Source: Theristus sp. LFF4_11 (taxonomy: Eukaryota; Nematoda; Chromadorea; Monhysterida; Xyalidae). From it: DNA of 64,000 bases. Of this stretch, positions 35,709-47,597 are shown one piece after another. Position numbers and translations under genes: made by a program. The notes under the pieces were generated by a model. The model did no database searches and had not been told where the DNA came from. It saw nothing but the letters and a program-made list of their open reading frames with translations. Within the stretch, counting starts at the first letter, position 1, and every line of letters starts with the position of its first letter. The DNA lies in NCBI GenBank assembly GCA_030248135.1, contig JASANC010000385.1:62001-126000 (forward strand), written 5' to 3'.

Positions 35709-38700
35709 TCACGACCAATCGCACAATTTCACCCAGAGCACTTTCCGAAAAACCGAGTTGAATCGAAAATAAATGAACACCGAACTGGCGGCGTTGAAGA
35801 CGACGAGAAAATTGCCCAACTCCACCAAGACACTGAAGAACGCCGACTCGAACAGCTGCAGGAACGGCTCGATCTTGTAGACGGCCAACAACTCGATGAC
35901 GTTATTGACGAACAGCACCACCGCGCAGACGAGGAAGACGGCGACGATGCCGAGCAGCATTATCGTCACACTGAGCTCCTTCTCATTGGCCGCCCGCAGC
36001 CGCCGGCGTTTCGCCGATCGCCGCGCCAGCATCAAACGAAGTCGGTTCATCTTCAGTCGACTGTTCTCGGCCATCCACGGCGCCGTCAAGATGACGGGCG
36101 TTGGTAGCACCAGCAGATCGGAGGAGCGCTGCTCGGTCGTGTTGGCGTCGTTGGGTGTGTTGTTGTTGGTGTGTCGGGCATTTTGATTATTGGCACGAGT
36201 GGACTTGGTGGTGTTATTATTATTGTGGTGGTAACTTTTGGCGGCATTGTCATGGCAACTGGTCCGGTTCTCATTGTTTGATGCGGCACTTCCACCGGCA
36301 TTACCCGTTTCGTTTTCGGTGTTTTCTGTTGTTTTGTTGGCACTTTTATCATTTTTTGACGTTTTTCCGTCCGAATAATAAGTCACGTGTTTGCTACTGA
36401 CGCGATTCTCGCGCACCATCCCGGCGTTGACACCATCATTGGCATCCGACACGACGATGCCGTTCTCGATCTCGTTGGCGACGTCGTTTCTCGAAATTGA
36501 CCGGTACCGCATGTTGCTGGCACCATTTGCCCTCACAGTTTGGACCGTATTCTTACGTTCATGGTTTTCCGTCGTCATCGTGGGCCGCGTTGCCAGTCCG
36601 GTCACCTCGAAGACGGACTTTGTCGAGCTCAAGTGTCGCCAACTGTTACCGTGCAAATGCTGGCGTACAACGCAGTCGCCACCGCCACCGGCGGCCAGCA
36701 TCGCCGGCTGCATCAGCAGTTTGTTCAAATCCATCAGCGGACGACGCACCATACGCTGGGCGCCTGAAATGAAGACTTTTTCGGTTTTTTATTTGTGGAA
36801 ATTTGAACTGACCAGATCCACTCCACTCAGAATCAACAACGCAAACCATCACTCCTTTTTCCCCTGTTTAGTTCCGAACAAGAAAGCTGAAACTGTTTAT
36901 GGTTCAATTAATTACTAATGATGTTTTTCGTGATATTTTTGATTTCGGGCTTTTGAAAAAAAGCAATTTTTGCTTAGTTTGGCGTATTCTGTTCTTTGCC
37001 GCATTGAATTGGTCAAAAACTTCCCTCAATAACGTTTATTTTCTTGTGGTTTTCCTTTTTCTACGTTGTGTCACTTTCGTGTTGAACAACTCAAACCAAA
37101 AACGTGTCCGCCTGAAAAAAATCGCGCACCTTGCAAGAACCGCACGAAGTACCCGTTGACGAGCAGCAGTGTTACGATCGGAATCAGCAGTTGCACCAGT
37201 GCGGTGATGTAAATGTGATAAATCAGATAATACTCTTCGCTCAGCATCAGTTCAGTCGGCACGGGTTGCACGGCGCTTCGATTGTAGCGAATCGAATAGC
37301 AGTCGGTCAGTTTTAGTTCAAAGAATCGATTCAAATTCAGTGCGACACTTGAGACGCAGATGGCCGTCAGAAGGCGGTGGCAACGCGCTGACGTCAAATG
37401 GCGAATGGCGTAGCGTCGGTGGGTGACGTAGATGCCTGGAATGGGAATGCGATTGGCACAAGTAATGTTCTAGTCTGAAGACAGCGCACTCTGTTATGAC
37501 ATCACACACAGTAATGTGTTGCGCTGCACCAGTCACAAACTAACACACAACGTAAAGTGTATAGCTGACTCGCATGATGGATGACTCCTGGTATTTCTCG
37601 GTGTTTCTGCAAGTTGCAGGCTGCAACCACCGAATGCCGTTTTCAAACTCCCAAACATGTCAGCCAAACGCTGCATCTCTTGTGGCTACCGGTGGGGAGC
37701 CAAACAAAAATGTCTGGCTACCGGACCGGTGGTGCAGCCGCAAAAAGATTGAGCGTTTAGCCGTGGGCATTTTTGTTTTGGAAGTGTTTGGACAAAAGTT
37801 TGGATACTGTTTGTGAACTGGAAACGGAAACTTGTGACAACTTTTTCAAAAAAAACTGCTCCGCTCACACTGGTAGGTCGAGACGAACACGGTGAAATAG
37901 ACGCTGGATGTGGCGAAGATCTGGCTGATCGCGAACACCCACCGAGTGGAATAGGCAACCAGTTGCACCAGCCAGAACATGCCTGAAAAAGAGAAACAAA
38001 CCATTGTGCTGTTGTGTCACGCATTTCTTTTGAACCTACTGTAGTTGCTGATTGGCTGCCTTTTTGAAGCCGTTTGCGCTGATTGGACGCACCAACCAAC
38101 TTCGATGAACCGAGTCAGTTGCAATTCGCTTTTTGCACTGCACTTTTCCTTTTCTCATTTTATTTTTTTCATTAAAAACACAAACAAATCAAAAAGGTCA
38201 CCGCCTTTCGATCGAGTCCTCCCCTACGGTATACAACAAATCATCATGATCACCTTCATCAACCACTCATCATCAACAGCAACAACATTCCACAATCACG
38301 TTCGCAATCTGCTGTTGTTACTGATGTCGGTATGGTCGGTTGGGTCACTGTCAATCATTCTGACCATCATCGTTGTTTCATGTTGCCTCAGTAGAACACG
38401 AAGAAAAGAACGCAAGGGAAAGCACAACTCCCACGCCGATAACAAAAACAACAGCAAAAGAATCAAAACTCGTCGAGGAGAGCGTTCCGTGGCGCGACCC
38501 GACGACTTGTTTAGGCCGTGCGTGTTTTCCTATTGAATATTCAGAAATTTCAAATTCCAGCACGCTGATTGGCTGTCAATCTGCGAGTATACGACCAGTT
38601 CAACACACAAGTCATAAAGGGGGACTAAAAATTGGGATCTTTCAACTGTTGTCGCTTTCACTGACGCGCTTTTTTTTTAAGACGATGACGTTTTTGTGAG

Positions 38701-40192
38701 TAGGTAGACGACGTAGCGCATTTGAAGCTGATATGGTATGGTTCAATCGATTGGTTCAACGGCCAGCATTTAACTGCAACAGCCATTGAGCACGGTATGA
38801 AAATGAAATGAATTTCGTTTTTCTTTTGTTGTAGAGATGACTTCGAGGAAACGCAAGAACACAGCGAGCAAACCGCACAACATGACTCCGAGAAGACAGG
38901 CGAGAGAAACAGCGCTGGGTCAATGACGGCCTCGACAACTGCGTCATCGTCGAATACCAGTGACAATGTACGATCGGCGTCTTTGACATATCTCTGACTA
39001 TAGATATTTTTTGAACTGACTGATCTCAATTGTAAAGACACTTTACAAGCAGAACACCGAAATTGCCACACACCACACGTAATTCTTTTGATAACCATTG
39101 TTTTGTTTTACTAAGCTTTCTGTTTTTGAATGATTGATTCACTGATTCATTTGTACATTTTTACCATCCAAACAGTTGACAATGCAAAAAAACAGAAACG
39201 GATACACACGTACAGTGCAGGTACAAACAGTAAACAGTAAATAAACATTGTGTACGTACAAAACCACAAACAGTCATTAGCGGATGGACCAAAAACCACC
39301 ATGCAATTAATAAAGATGCGCGTACCACTAAATGATCAGACGCAACATGCAAGCGCACCAAATGCAAAATTGGATGCACCAACCAGCAAATACACCAATA
39401 GCTCCAGTAGATGTAATAAATGCATCAGTTGCACCAAACATGCATCCGTTGATGCACCAAATCCAACAGCAAATACATCAAATAATCCAGTAGGCGCACC
39501 AAAAAATAACAAGCCTCGAGTGCACCAAAGGAAGCCCCGCAGCACCAAATTTTTGCTCCAAGAAACACCACCACCACAACAACAACAACCACCACCACCA
39601 CCAGCACACACCAGCACACTCACCAGTTCTCTCCGCAAGCACCGGCAACGACATCATGAACGAGCCGCAGAGCACAATCATCAGGTCGCTGACGGACAGC
39701 AGCAACAGCGAGACGTTGACGGGGTCGGCGCGCATGTAGACGGAGCTGAACGCGACGATGTTCAGAGTGTTGCCGATCAGACCAATCATCAGCATGGCCG
39801 AGTCGAGATACAGGCGAAAGACGATCTGAAAGTACACGCTGTACGGTGTGTTTGTTGAAACCGGTCACATTTTGCACCAAATACAGAGAGCACGCGAAAA
39901 AAATCAGAAAAAAACAACGGGTCCGGTTTATTGAAAGACATTATGCCGCCACTATTTATTTTCATTTGGAGCAAACCTTTTTGGAGATTTTCTATACATA
40001 CGTGCTACTGATATTCTGTTGGACAGTGGCAAACACACTCGCTCGCCACACAGCTTGCCGGTGTGTTTGCTCGTTGCGACGCAAACTTGCCTGAATATTG
40101 CGAAATCGGTCGTCAAAATACTCGCATCCGATGAGCGGATCAGCGTTGTCATCGTTCTCGAGGTTGCTGCTGTCGACGTTGGTGGAATTCAT
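35709..40192 (-). CDS. Class A peptide-type GPCR, very long third loop
   Basis: Seven-helix receptor of rhodopsin class, most like FMRFamide/neuropeptide receptors; ligand unknown. Minus-strand exons: 40192-40091, 39825-39624, 37982-37869, 37435-37130, 36763-35709. They give 592 residues with closed phases. The N-terminus has Asn-Ser/Thr sequons. TM1 has LIGNTLNIVAF, TM2 LLLLSVSDLMIV, TM3 SSVYFTVFVSTYQ, TM5 LVQLLIPIVTLLLVNGYF. A loop of about 250 residues, rich in Asn and Thr, precedes TM6 (IMLLGIVAVFLVCAVVLFVN) and TM7 (FLVVFNAASSVFIYF). The E/DRY position at the end of TM3 reads Tyr-Gln-Cys and the NPxxY position reads NAASSVFIY. The first intron uses a GC donor. An intron between TM2 and TM3 hosts another gene on the + strand. 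Confidence 0.9.
37478..37560. mobile_element. Foldback MITE with CAGTCACAAAC arms, partial
   Basis: GCGCACTCTGTTATGACATC, CAGTAATGTG and CCAGTCACAAACTAACACAC match part of the copy at 34560. Right arm missing. Confidence 0.5.
38246..38997 (+). CDS. Unrecognised single-pass membrane protein nested in GPCR intron
   Basis: I do not recognise this protein. Two + strand exons, 38246-38517 and 38835-38997, join at a GTGCGT donor and a TTGTTGTAG acceptor with matching phase. They encode 144 residues ending at TGA. Near the N-terminus is a sequon (Asn6-His-Ser). Residues about 22-50 form one strong hydrophobic helix (LLLLLMSVWSVGSLSIILTI then IVVSCCL). A very basic stretch follows (RTRRKERKGK), fitting an outside-in single-pass topology. 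The tail after the intron is acidic and Ser/Thr-rich and ends SASLTYL, compatible with a class II PDZ-binding end. An in-frame ATG at 38,105 could give a longer N-terminus. Size and layout resemble small ancillary membrane subunits, but no family motif is seen. Confidence 0.6.
39340..39615. repeat. GCACCAA-rich low-complexity tract
   Basis: The heptamer GCACCAA or close variants recurs about ten times, then passes into (CAA)/(CCA) runs next to the donor of GPCR exon 39825-39624. Open on + by composition only. Confidence 0.6.
40085..40090 (-). other. GC donor site (GC-AG intron) in the GPCR gene
   Basis: On the minus strand exon 1 ends ATTCAG and the intron starts GCAAGT, the classic GC-donor consensus. 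Joining to the CTTTCAG acceptor before 39825 gives NIQIVFRLYLD in frame into TM1. Confidence 0.8.
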
Positions 40193-41237
40193 TGGCTCAA
40201 CCGTGTTTATTTACAATGTAGATTTTGAGAATTTGAATAGACGGAGGTTTTCTTCTTTTTCTATCTTTAATTTTTTTTCAAATTCTGTCTAGATGGATAG
40301 TAACTGAACACGGTTCTTTCTGGGACTGAAAATATAGAAAAGAACGCGTGCAAATCTTTTCAAAACCAGACATAAACAACGGCGAGGCGAGATACGCAGA
40401 TGTATTCGATGACCGCAAAAACAGTAATTACATTTACCGTATACCAACAAAGCTACATATTTATATGTACTAATCTCAGCATCGGGGTTACAGATGCACA
40501 CGAAAAAAACAGCGGTGAATTTTGATAGTTTTTTGGTTATCTGCAATTATTATGTATAAGCATAAGTTTTTTTGGATGGAGCAGTGGCTGCACGGTTCAA
40601 AAAAGTAACACGTTGCAACAACTCAAACGACGTCAAACAAAACAAATAACACAGCTAGTTTCAGCTACAATGGTGTGCATACACGAACAGCTTGTAGGGG
40701 AAGTTGCATTCTTTTCGCAAATACGTAACTTAAAGTTTGACATTCCCTGGTGCCAACTACAGTGTACAAAAAAATTTAGAAAAAAGGAAGATCGACTGGG
40801 GATTTCCGCAGCAAAACCGGTGCATTTTTTGTTATTTCCAACGAACGTTGGTTTTCATTTCCAGAACGCCAGGAAAAACAACATGAAAAACACCTGTGCG
40901 CTGCATGTATCAATAAAAATGCGTTTTTTGCGCAATAAAAAGCTCAATTTGTGCTCATAAAAATCTAGGAAAAAGCTTTCACACGAATGACAAACCAGCA
41001 GCTCCGCGACAGATGGATTAGTGAAAATTAAAAAAACTCAGATTCTATAAACACATGAACACAAACACATTGCTGAGTTTCAATCATTCAGCCAATGAAC
41101 AAGTTTCTTAAAAAAGTAGCCTTTTTTCAACACGACAGCCGAACTGTAAATCATAGCCAATCAGCTGATTGACTGTTTTTGAGTTTTGCTCAAACCAGCC
41201 AACCAGCACCACGCCAGCTTGTGATGCCAGAATGCTC

Positions 41238-41703
41238 ATACCGTATTACCCCCATTAACCCCCCCCCCACCATTAATCCCCCCCCCCACCAATAAACCCC
41301 CACCCCCGACCAGTTTCTGAATAATCCCCCTACAAATAATCCCCCATGGGGGTTAATTGGAAACCTGTTTGAAACACATACCCAGCGAATTCAGTGGCTG
41401 AATGCAGTGACATTGGTGAAATTGTGCTACCAAAGGCCCCAAAGAGATGAGTTAATGGTAATTTCATTACAAAAGGCTGTTACAAAAGGAAATCTCTGTG
41501 AAAAGTAAAAGTTTCTGTGACTTTCTTGCCTGCCATGCAAGGTATTTTTGCCATTTTTCAACAAACCCCCACCCCTAAAATTTTTTTTAAATAAACCCCC
41601 CCCCCCCAATAATCCCCCCCCCCCCCCCCACCAATAAACCCCCACACCTAAAAGTCGCTGACGTATTAATCCCCCATGGGGGTTTATTGGGGGTAATACG
41701 GTA
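41238..41703. mobile_element. C-rich MITE, copy 3
   Basis: Same TACCGTATTACCCCC ends, core and CCCCCACCAATAA arrays as copies at 27331 and 28228. Confidence 0.9.
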
Positions 41704-43265
41704 TTGCACATGTCTTCACTGTACAGTTCGACTGTGCATACATTGCACGTCGGAAACTGCAGGGTGAATATGCACGAAACACGGATGGCCGACATGCGCT
41801 TGTACAAAACAAAAACCGCCTTTTTTGCAAATTTAACCAAAATTGAGTTACAATATAACTGACTAATATTGAATAAAAGCTAGCTGCGCGACACATGAAC
41901 CAGAAATGGCCGAAACCACAATGTAGTTACAAATTGAGTTGAAAAACACATGCCTTTTTGTTATATGTTTTAGAGTCAATTCATTTGACACGCAGTTTTT
42001 TTTCTCTGCGCGACTTTTGAAAAAAGTTCGTAATATATCACCATATTTGGCAATAAGAAAAACACTTTTTCAGCTCTATGGAGAAAAATGAAGCCACATA
42101 GAAAAATAGCGAGCGAAGCTGCCCCGGAAATGTGGAAACACACAAAGTGCGCGCGTACATGACTGCAAGTGAAAACAAACCGCAGAATCACTCATATATG
42201 ACGACAACAAATGGGGCGTTTTGTTTTGTTCATTTGCCTGTCATACGACGGAAAAATGTGGTTACAGCACAGAAACACAGCACAAAAACATCGTGTCGAC
42301 GTTTTTTGACGTTTTTTCGTTCGGCGCTGCAAAAAAAGTTTGACAGATAGATTCAAAGCCGATATGTGGTCGGGAATTGGTGCCGTATGCTTTAAATGTG
42401 CGACATCTGAATGCACATGTACGTGTACTGTTGTCGACAGTTGGCGACGAAGTGGGCGCTAGATAGAAACTTTGGCATGGGACGCATTTGTATCTGTATC
42501 TAATCTACCGTGTTGGGTCGAGATACACAACATGTCTCACTGCATGGATTTCGATAAACTTCCGGGAATCTAAAAATTTGAAATGAACGAAAAACAAAGT
42601 TATAACAATGCAACAGTGTAAGAGAACAGCCGCGCAATTCAGCTGACGGCAAAATGCATAAACCGCACGCCACATGCAAAGTTCAAATTCAATGAATGCA
42701 TGTAGCATCAAAAAACACACACAACAATGCAAGTTATGGCACCACCGTACTTGTACGAACGAACGAACACAGAATCATAAAATCAACCGTAATTCGATCT
42801 TGGAAAAGATGCGTCATGGTTCAAGACAGAAAAAAATGAAATTGGTGTCAGTATATCTACCATTCTCAGCGACTCCCTGCAACACATTGCAACAAAACAA
42901 GGTGCGACGAATAAAATGGTGATTTCAGAAAATGAACCTTTATTGTGGCTTTTTATGGCATGATGCAATTCCACGACACATAAACCAACAAGCAAAGTGC
43001 ATTACTGCAACATTTGCAGCAGCGGTCATTATTGGGACAAAAAGGCGGCACATGGTATGGTGGTAGCCATACTATACCCACTTATAAAGTTTTTCATACA
43101 ACAAAATTAGCAAGCAATTTACTGACAGAGTGCAAAGGAAACGGGAATTGGAAAATAAAAAAGGGGCAGGCGGGTGCCGATCGTTTAATGGACATCACGA
43201 ATTTACAAGTTGCTCGTACTTTTTTGTATTGCTAGCTGATGGACTGTGACAAGGCTACACATATA

Positions 43266-44176
43266 CAGAGTGGGCCAAAAAAAAGGTTCCATTTTCAAAC
43301 TGCTGTCACTGGCTGGTGTTTTATTATTATGAGCTGAAATTTTCAGCACTGATAAAACATGCGTTGCCATTTTACTGACAAAATTTTTTTTCGATATATA
43401 ATTCCTAGCACTCACTGTGGCAGATTTTCTAAAAAGCTCGAAAAATCAACAAATTGACTGAAATGAGTGCAAGAAAAAATTAGTATCAAGATGCGTGATT
43501 CAATTTTGAAAGTATTGCGAAGGTGACAAATTGGTCTTTTTGGATACCCGTGATAGTTCAAATCATGTGCTCAGAGTGGAAAGGTCTCACACTTGAATTG
43601 CATTTGAGCACCTCGAGCGAAATTCTGATGTTTCACAACGGACTCGAGTCAGCAGCCATGCGACTGCGACAGAAAGAATTGTTCAGTTGATTTTTTGTTT
43701 TCTGTGTTGCTCTGTCTGTTAATTTGTTTTTTTTGAAAAGTTTTTCTGCGGTTTGAATAAAAACAGTGTTTCAGTTTCAGTTTTCTGCAGTTTCGTCTTG
43801 GTTAAGTGGACAGCAGAACAACGGGTCTGGTGTGCTATCTGGTGGGAGAAATCTCAAAGTTTTTCTGCAGTGACTCGCCAGTTTCGCGTAAAATTCCATC
43901 CAGCCGCTGCCGGACGACAAACCTTGATGATGATTTGGATGTCTATGAGCAATGATTCGTTGTTAAAGTCTTGGTTAAAAATCCGTTTTTTTGAAAATTT
44001 GGGAATTTTTAAACATTGTGCTGTAAAACTGAATCTACTTGACCAAACTGGAAAAAAATTTTGTCAGAAAAATGGCATCACATGTTTTACCAATGCTGCA
44101 AATTTCAGCTCATAATATTAAAATACCAGCCAGTGACAGCAGTTTGAAAATGGAACCTTTTTTTTGGCCCACCCTG
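43266..44176. mobile_element. Tc1/mariner-like deletion derivative, copy 2
   Basis: TA-flanked, inverted ends CAG(A/G)GTGGGCCAAAAAA, 911 bp. Keeps VKWTAEQRVWCAIWWE and SAVTRQFRVKF on + at about 43,800-43,920. It lacks the foldback insertion of copy 1 and so shows its empty site. Confidence 0.85.
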
Positions 44177-44224
44177 TACAGCTCTGACAGGGCTTGGCTT
44201 TCAAATGCTTGACTTCTTACATCA

Positions 44225-44650
44225 GTACCGAAGATATGGAGGGGGTGGGTGGGGTGTGTACCCCCTCCCTAACACGAAGCTGCGCCCCGTGTAGGGGAAG
44301 GGTGTGCCGTGACACCTCCCTTCACGACGCGGCACCCCCCCCCCCCCTCCCCCACCCGTGGGTACCCCCCTTTATCAAAGTGTTCTCAGTCATAATCACA
44401 AATTTTTCTTAAAAATCATGATTCTTCAGTTCGTAATTTTAGCGTTTTTTAATTTATGGCGTTTACATTAAAAATTTTGCAATAAAAAATGCTTGAGTGG
44501 CACCCCTAGAACCGTTAAGCATCCGGTGTAGCCCCTCCCCCTGGCAGGCGACCGGGTGGACTCCCACTTACCACCAACTCCAAAAAAATGTGGCACCCCC
44601 ACGGGTAGATGACCCGCCTACCTAAAAATTTCTATCATCTTCGGTATTGT
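44225..44650. repeat. C/G-rich element with short inverted ends
   Basis: TACCGAAGAT near 44,226 and ATCTTCGGTA near 44,637 bracket a segment with GGGGTGGGTGGGG on one side and long C runs on the other. May be another C-rich MITE; borders uncertain. Confidence 0.4.
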
Positions 44651-46477
44651 TCTGCATTTATTTTTTACTCCGTATTCAAAAATGTTTTCCGAAAACAACA
44701 ACAACAACGTAATCCGTTGACGTAATAACAACCTAATCTGCATAAAAAAATAAAGTATAGCGGAAAGAAAACATTTGCATTCCGTAAAATTTTTCGGCTT
44801 CAGTGAATAAGCTGTGAAACGATAAACTTACAAGCAAAAACGACACAAAACACAAGTGAAAAAAGCAATTGACATGCAGTGAAACAAAAGACAAATTGCT
44901 CTGACAAAATTATGCACGCACGGCCGAGCAAAACATACATACTGTTTCTTTATCTGCGGTTTAAAAAACTTGTCTTTCAGTTTTTTGTACTTTTCCGCAA
45001 TATTTGAAAGCCACAGGAAATTAGCAGCTAGAAGGAAGAATACTAGACTTCCACAAAAGGGAACAAAGCCATTTTTGGCTGCGCGCGCAGCTAAAAAACA
45101 GAAAAGCTCAACTAAAAAACGCAATTATTAGCCCATTCTGATAAGCTAAACAGGATATTTCAGACAGGGCCGTCTCTTTGCATGTAAAGTATTTTTCTAT
45201 TCTTTTTTCTTTAGGCGTGTTTGAGCAGTCAAAGTAGAAATGAAAAATAAAGCTGCTTAATTTCTTTTCAAAAACGATTGGTTGCTTTCAAAAAATCAAT
45301 ATAAACAAATCAAACCACCGGATTTTCAAATTATTAAAACACATACTGTATAATTCGATTCAACGAAACACTCTGTGTCACAATAATTTTGCCGTTCGCT
45401 TTTTATTTTTTTGTTGTAATCGCACAACAAAACAACATTGGAATGAAATTCAAAAAGAAGTGCTGAATAAATTACACAACAAAATACAAGAGGATAAACC
45501 AAAAAAAACAACATCACACAGCACAGACACAACCGAATTTTATACCGGGATCTATTCAAGCAAACAGGAACCGTTTTCAAGCTTTTCAAAAAACAACACT
45601 TTTTTCAAGAAATCACTTTTAATAAACATGGACAATTCAGGAGGTAAACACCCTGTTTTGACACATCTTAGAAATGTGGTTTCGTGATGATTTCACTATG
45701 GAATTAAACGACCATTTGAAAAATCATTCATATCGAAAAAACTAAAAAATATGAATCATTAAAAATGACTCATAAAAAATGTATGCAAAAACTTAACTGC
45801 CCACATGAATAAAGCTGCAAAAAGACAACGACGGAGGCACAGAAAAAAACGAAGTCTTGTTGTTTTTAAATGAATAAAAAGGAACTTTCAAAAAGAATCT
45901 ATCATACGAGACGAAAAAAAACTTCATAAAAATATAAAACAAGTAACCGTATGAATTGAGCTCTAAAGGCGCGTTTATCAATTAGATTTTCGTGCGTACG
46001 CACGGAGACAGAACGTAAAAAATGGCTACGCGAATTAGAATTTCGTGCGCATGACTGTCGTTCGCACGTAACACTGTTTTGCGCGCGTGATTTAGAACGT
46101 TGTCCGTGCGCACGCAAAAAAACTTGTGCCCACGCGAATTAGAATTTCGTGCGTGTGACTTACGTCTGTCCGACACGACTGTTTTGCGCACGGGATTTAG
46201 AACGACTGTTTGTCCGTGCGTAAAAAGACAAATGCGCGCGCGAATTAGAATTTCTTGCGCACGACTGTCGGACGACTTTTTGCTGCTGGCAGCAAAAAGT
46301 CGTTCGACGGATGTGCGGAAAAGTTCATATTTTCCAGTGTCTGTCAATTTTAAGTTGAAAATTAAGGTATTTTAGATGTTGGGGCAACGGAAAAAAATGC
46401 TCAGTTTTATTTGGTGGGTCTACTTGCCTGTTTTGAAAAAAAAAAGAAAACTGAAATCTACTGGAAACTGTTGTATT

Positions 46478-46525
46478 TCGTTGTTTGTTTGTTTGTTTGT
46501 TTGTTTGTTTGTTTGTTTGTTTGCT
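46478..46525. repeat. (GTTT)n microsatellite
   Basis: About eleven TTTG units inside the Harbinger-like element. Confidence 0.95.
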
Positions 46526-46874
46526 TGCTGGTTTCGGAGAAGGGGGCTGCTGGCTCCAAGAAAGCTTTTGGAATTTAGCATTTGAAATTGCGACATCGCC
46601 TACGGCGACAATTTGCCGAAGAACATGAGTTGAATTCAAGGTTGGGCCACGCATCGTGCTGATATCAATCGGAAGAGGATCAAGGTGATTGATTGCGCCG
46701 CAATTTTTGCCTTTGCGGCCATAAATTAGGTCAATTTTGTTTGCCCAAAATAAACCATTTTTGTATTTTTATCTGATTTTAGGCAAAATACGCTGAAGTG
46801 CCGAAGTTTAGCGCACTTTAAGGCTCTCTGGAACAATTATATGGGGATGATTCTCATTTTCTGTCGTTTCCAGA

Positions 46875-46977
46875 ACTGACTGCTGGTTCGAAAATTTGTT
46901 ACAAGCACGTGCGAATGTTCGACGACGAACACGAGGACATTCTGAATGATGGCAGGCTGATGGACGCGGTTGAATGA
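46875..46977 (+). CDS. Possible exon inside the Harbinger-like element
   Basis: After a GTTTCCAG acceptor the + strand reads ELTAGSKICYKHVRMFDDEH and on to LMDAVE and TGA. It is charged and not low-complexity, so it could be a terminal exon, but I recognise no domain. A second short + frame ends near 47,226 (RLLQTVEHLLGNVD). They may be remnants of a transposon gene or chance. Confidence 0.25.
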
Positions 46978-47597
46978 GTGAGCGGCGCCGTCGACAGCGG
47001 GGCTGTGGTGCTCGTTCATTGGTGAGTTTTTGCTTGGCATTTTTTGGCCAAAAATGTGGAGCCGTCGCAAAAAACCAGGGAACGGTTATAAAATGCGACT
47101 CCCGTTGGTTGACCAAAACAATACTTCAAAAACCGACATTTTGTCAGATTTGAACTTTTTTTATCCATTTCAGGCCAAACAACGGCTTTTGCAAACAGTT
47201 GAACATCTATTGGGCAATGTTGACTGATCCAGAAACAGCCAGGCAGAAATGCAGAAAACCTTCATACAATTCTGGTTGACTTCGTCGGAAAATTCGCAAA
47301 AAAAGCTATTATTTCTGGCGTACATCTCACTCAGATTGTCACCGTCGCGTTACCCATTGGCGTCCGCATCAGCCGCAAAGTCACGCGTGCGCCAGCGTGC
47401 TGTGTCGAATGCTGCGAGCAACGGTGGGCGTTCCGCAGCGCACACGCACGACGTTCGATTGACACGCTCGAAACAAATGCGCAACGCCAATGAAAACGGC
47501 CCCATTAACAAGTTGGTATTGGATTATAGGTTTTTTAAAGTGTTTTTCGCGAATTTTGGGTGAGTTTGAAAGAAAAAATAAACGAAGATTTTGTATA

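Larger units (their letters stand above)
40193..45963. other. Gene-poor spacer with transposons
   Basis: 5.8 kb without a convincing gene. It holds the GPCR 5' region, a C-rich MITE (41238-41703), a Tc1-like element (43266-44176) and a C-rich tract with short inverted ends (44225-44650). AT-rich unique sequence fills 41,710-43,260 and 44,650-45,960. Reading frames here are short and look random. Confidence 0.6.

Noticed and set aside
39250..39858. A 200-residue open + strand frame rich in Pro, Gln, Asn and Thr
   Set aside because: It is made by the GCACCAA and CAA/CCA repeats and runs over a conserved GPCR exon on the other strand.
44828..45124. A 98-residue minus frame with hydrophobic stretches
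   Set aside because: AT-rich unique sequence, no homology I recognise and no splice partners. T-rich DNA often mimics TM helices.
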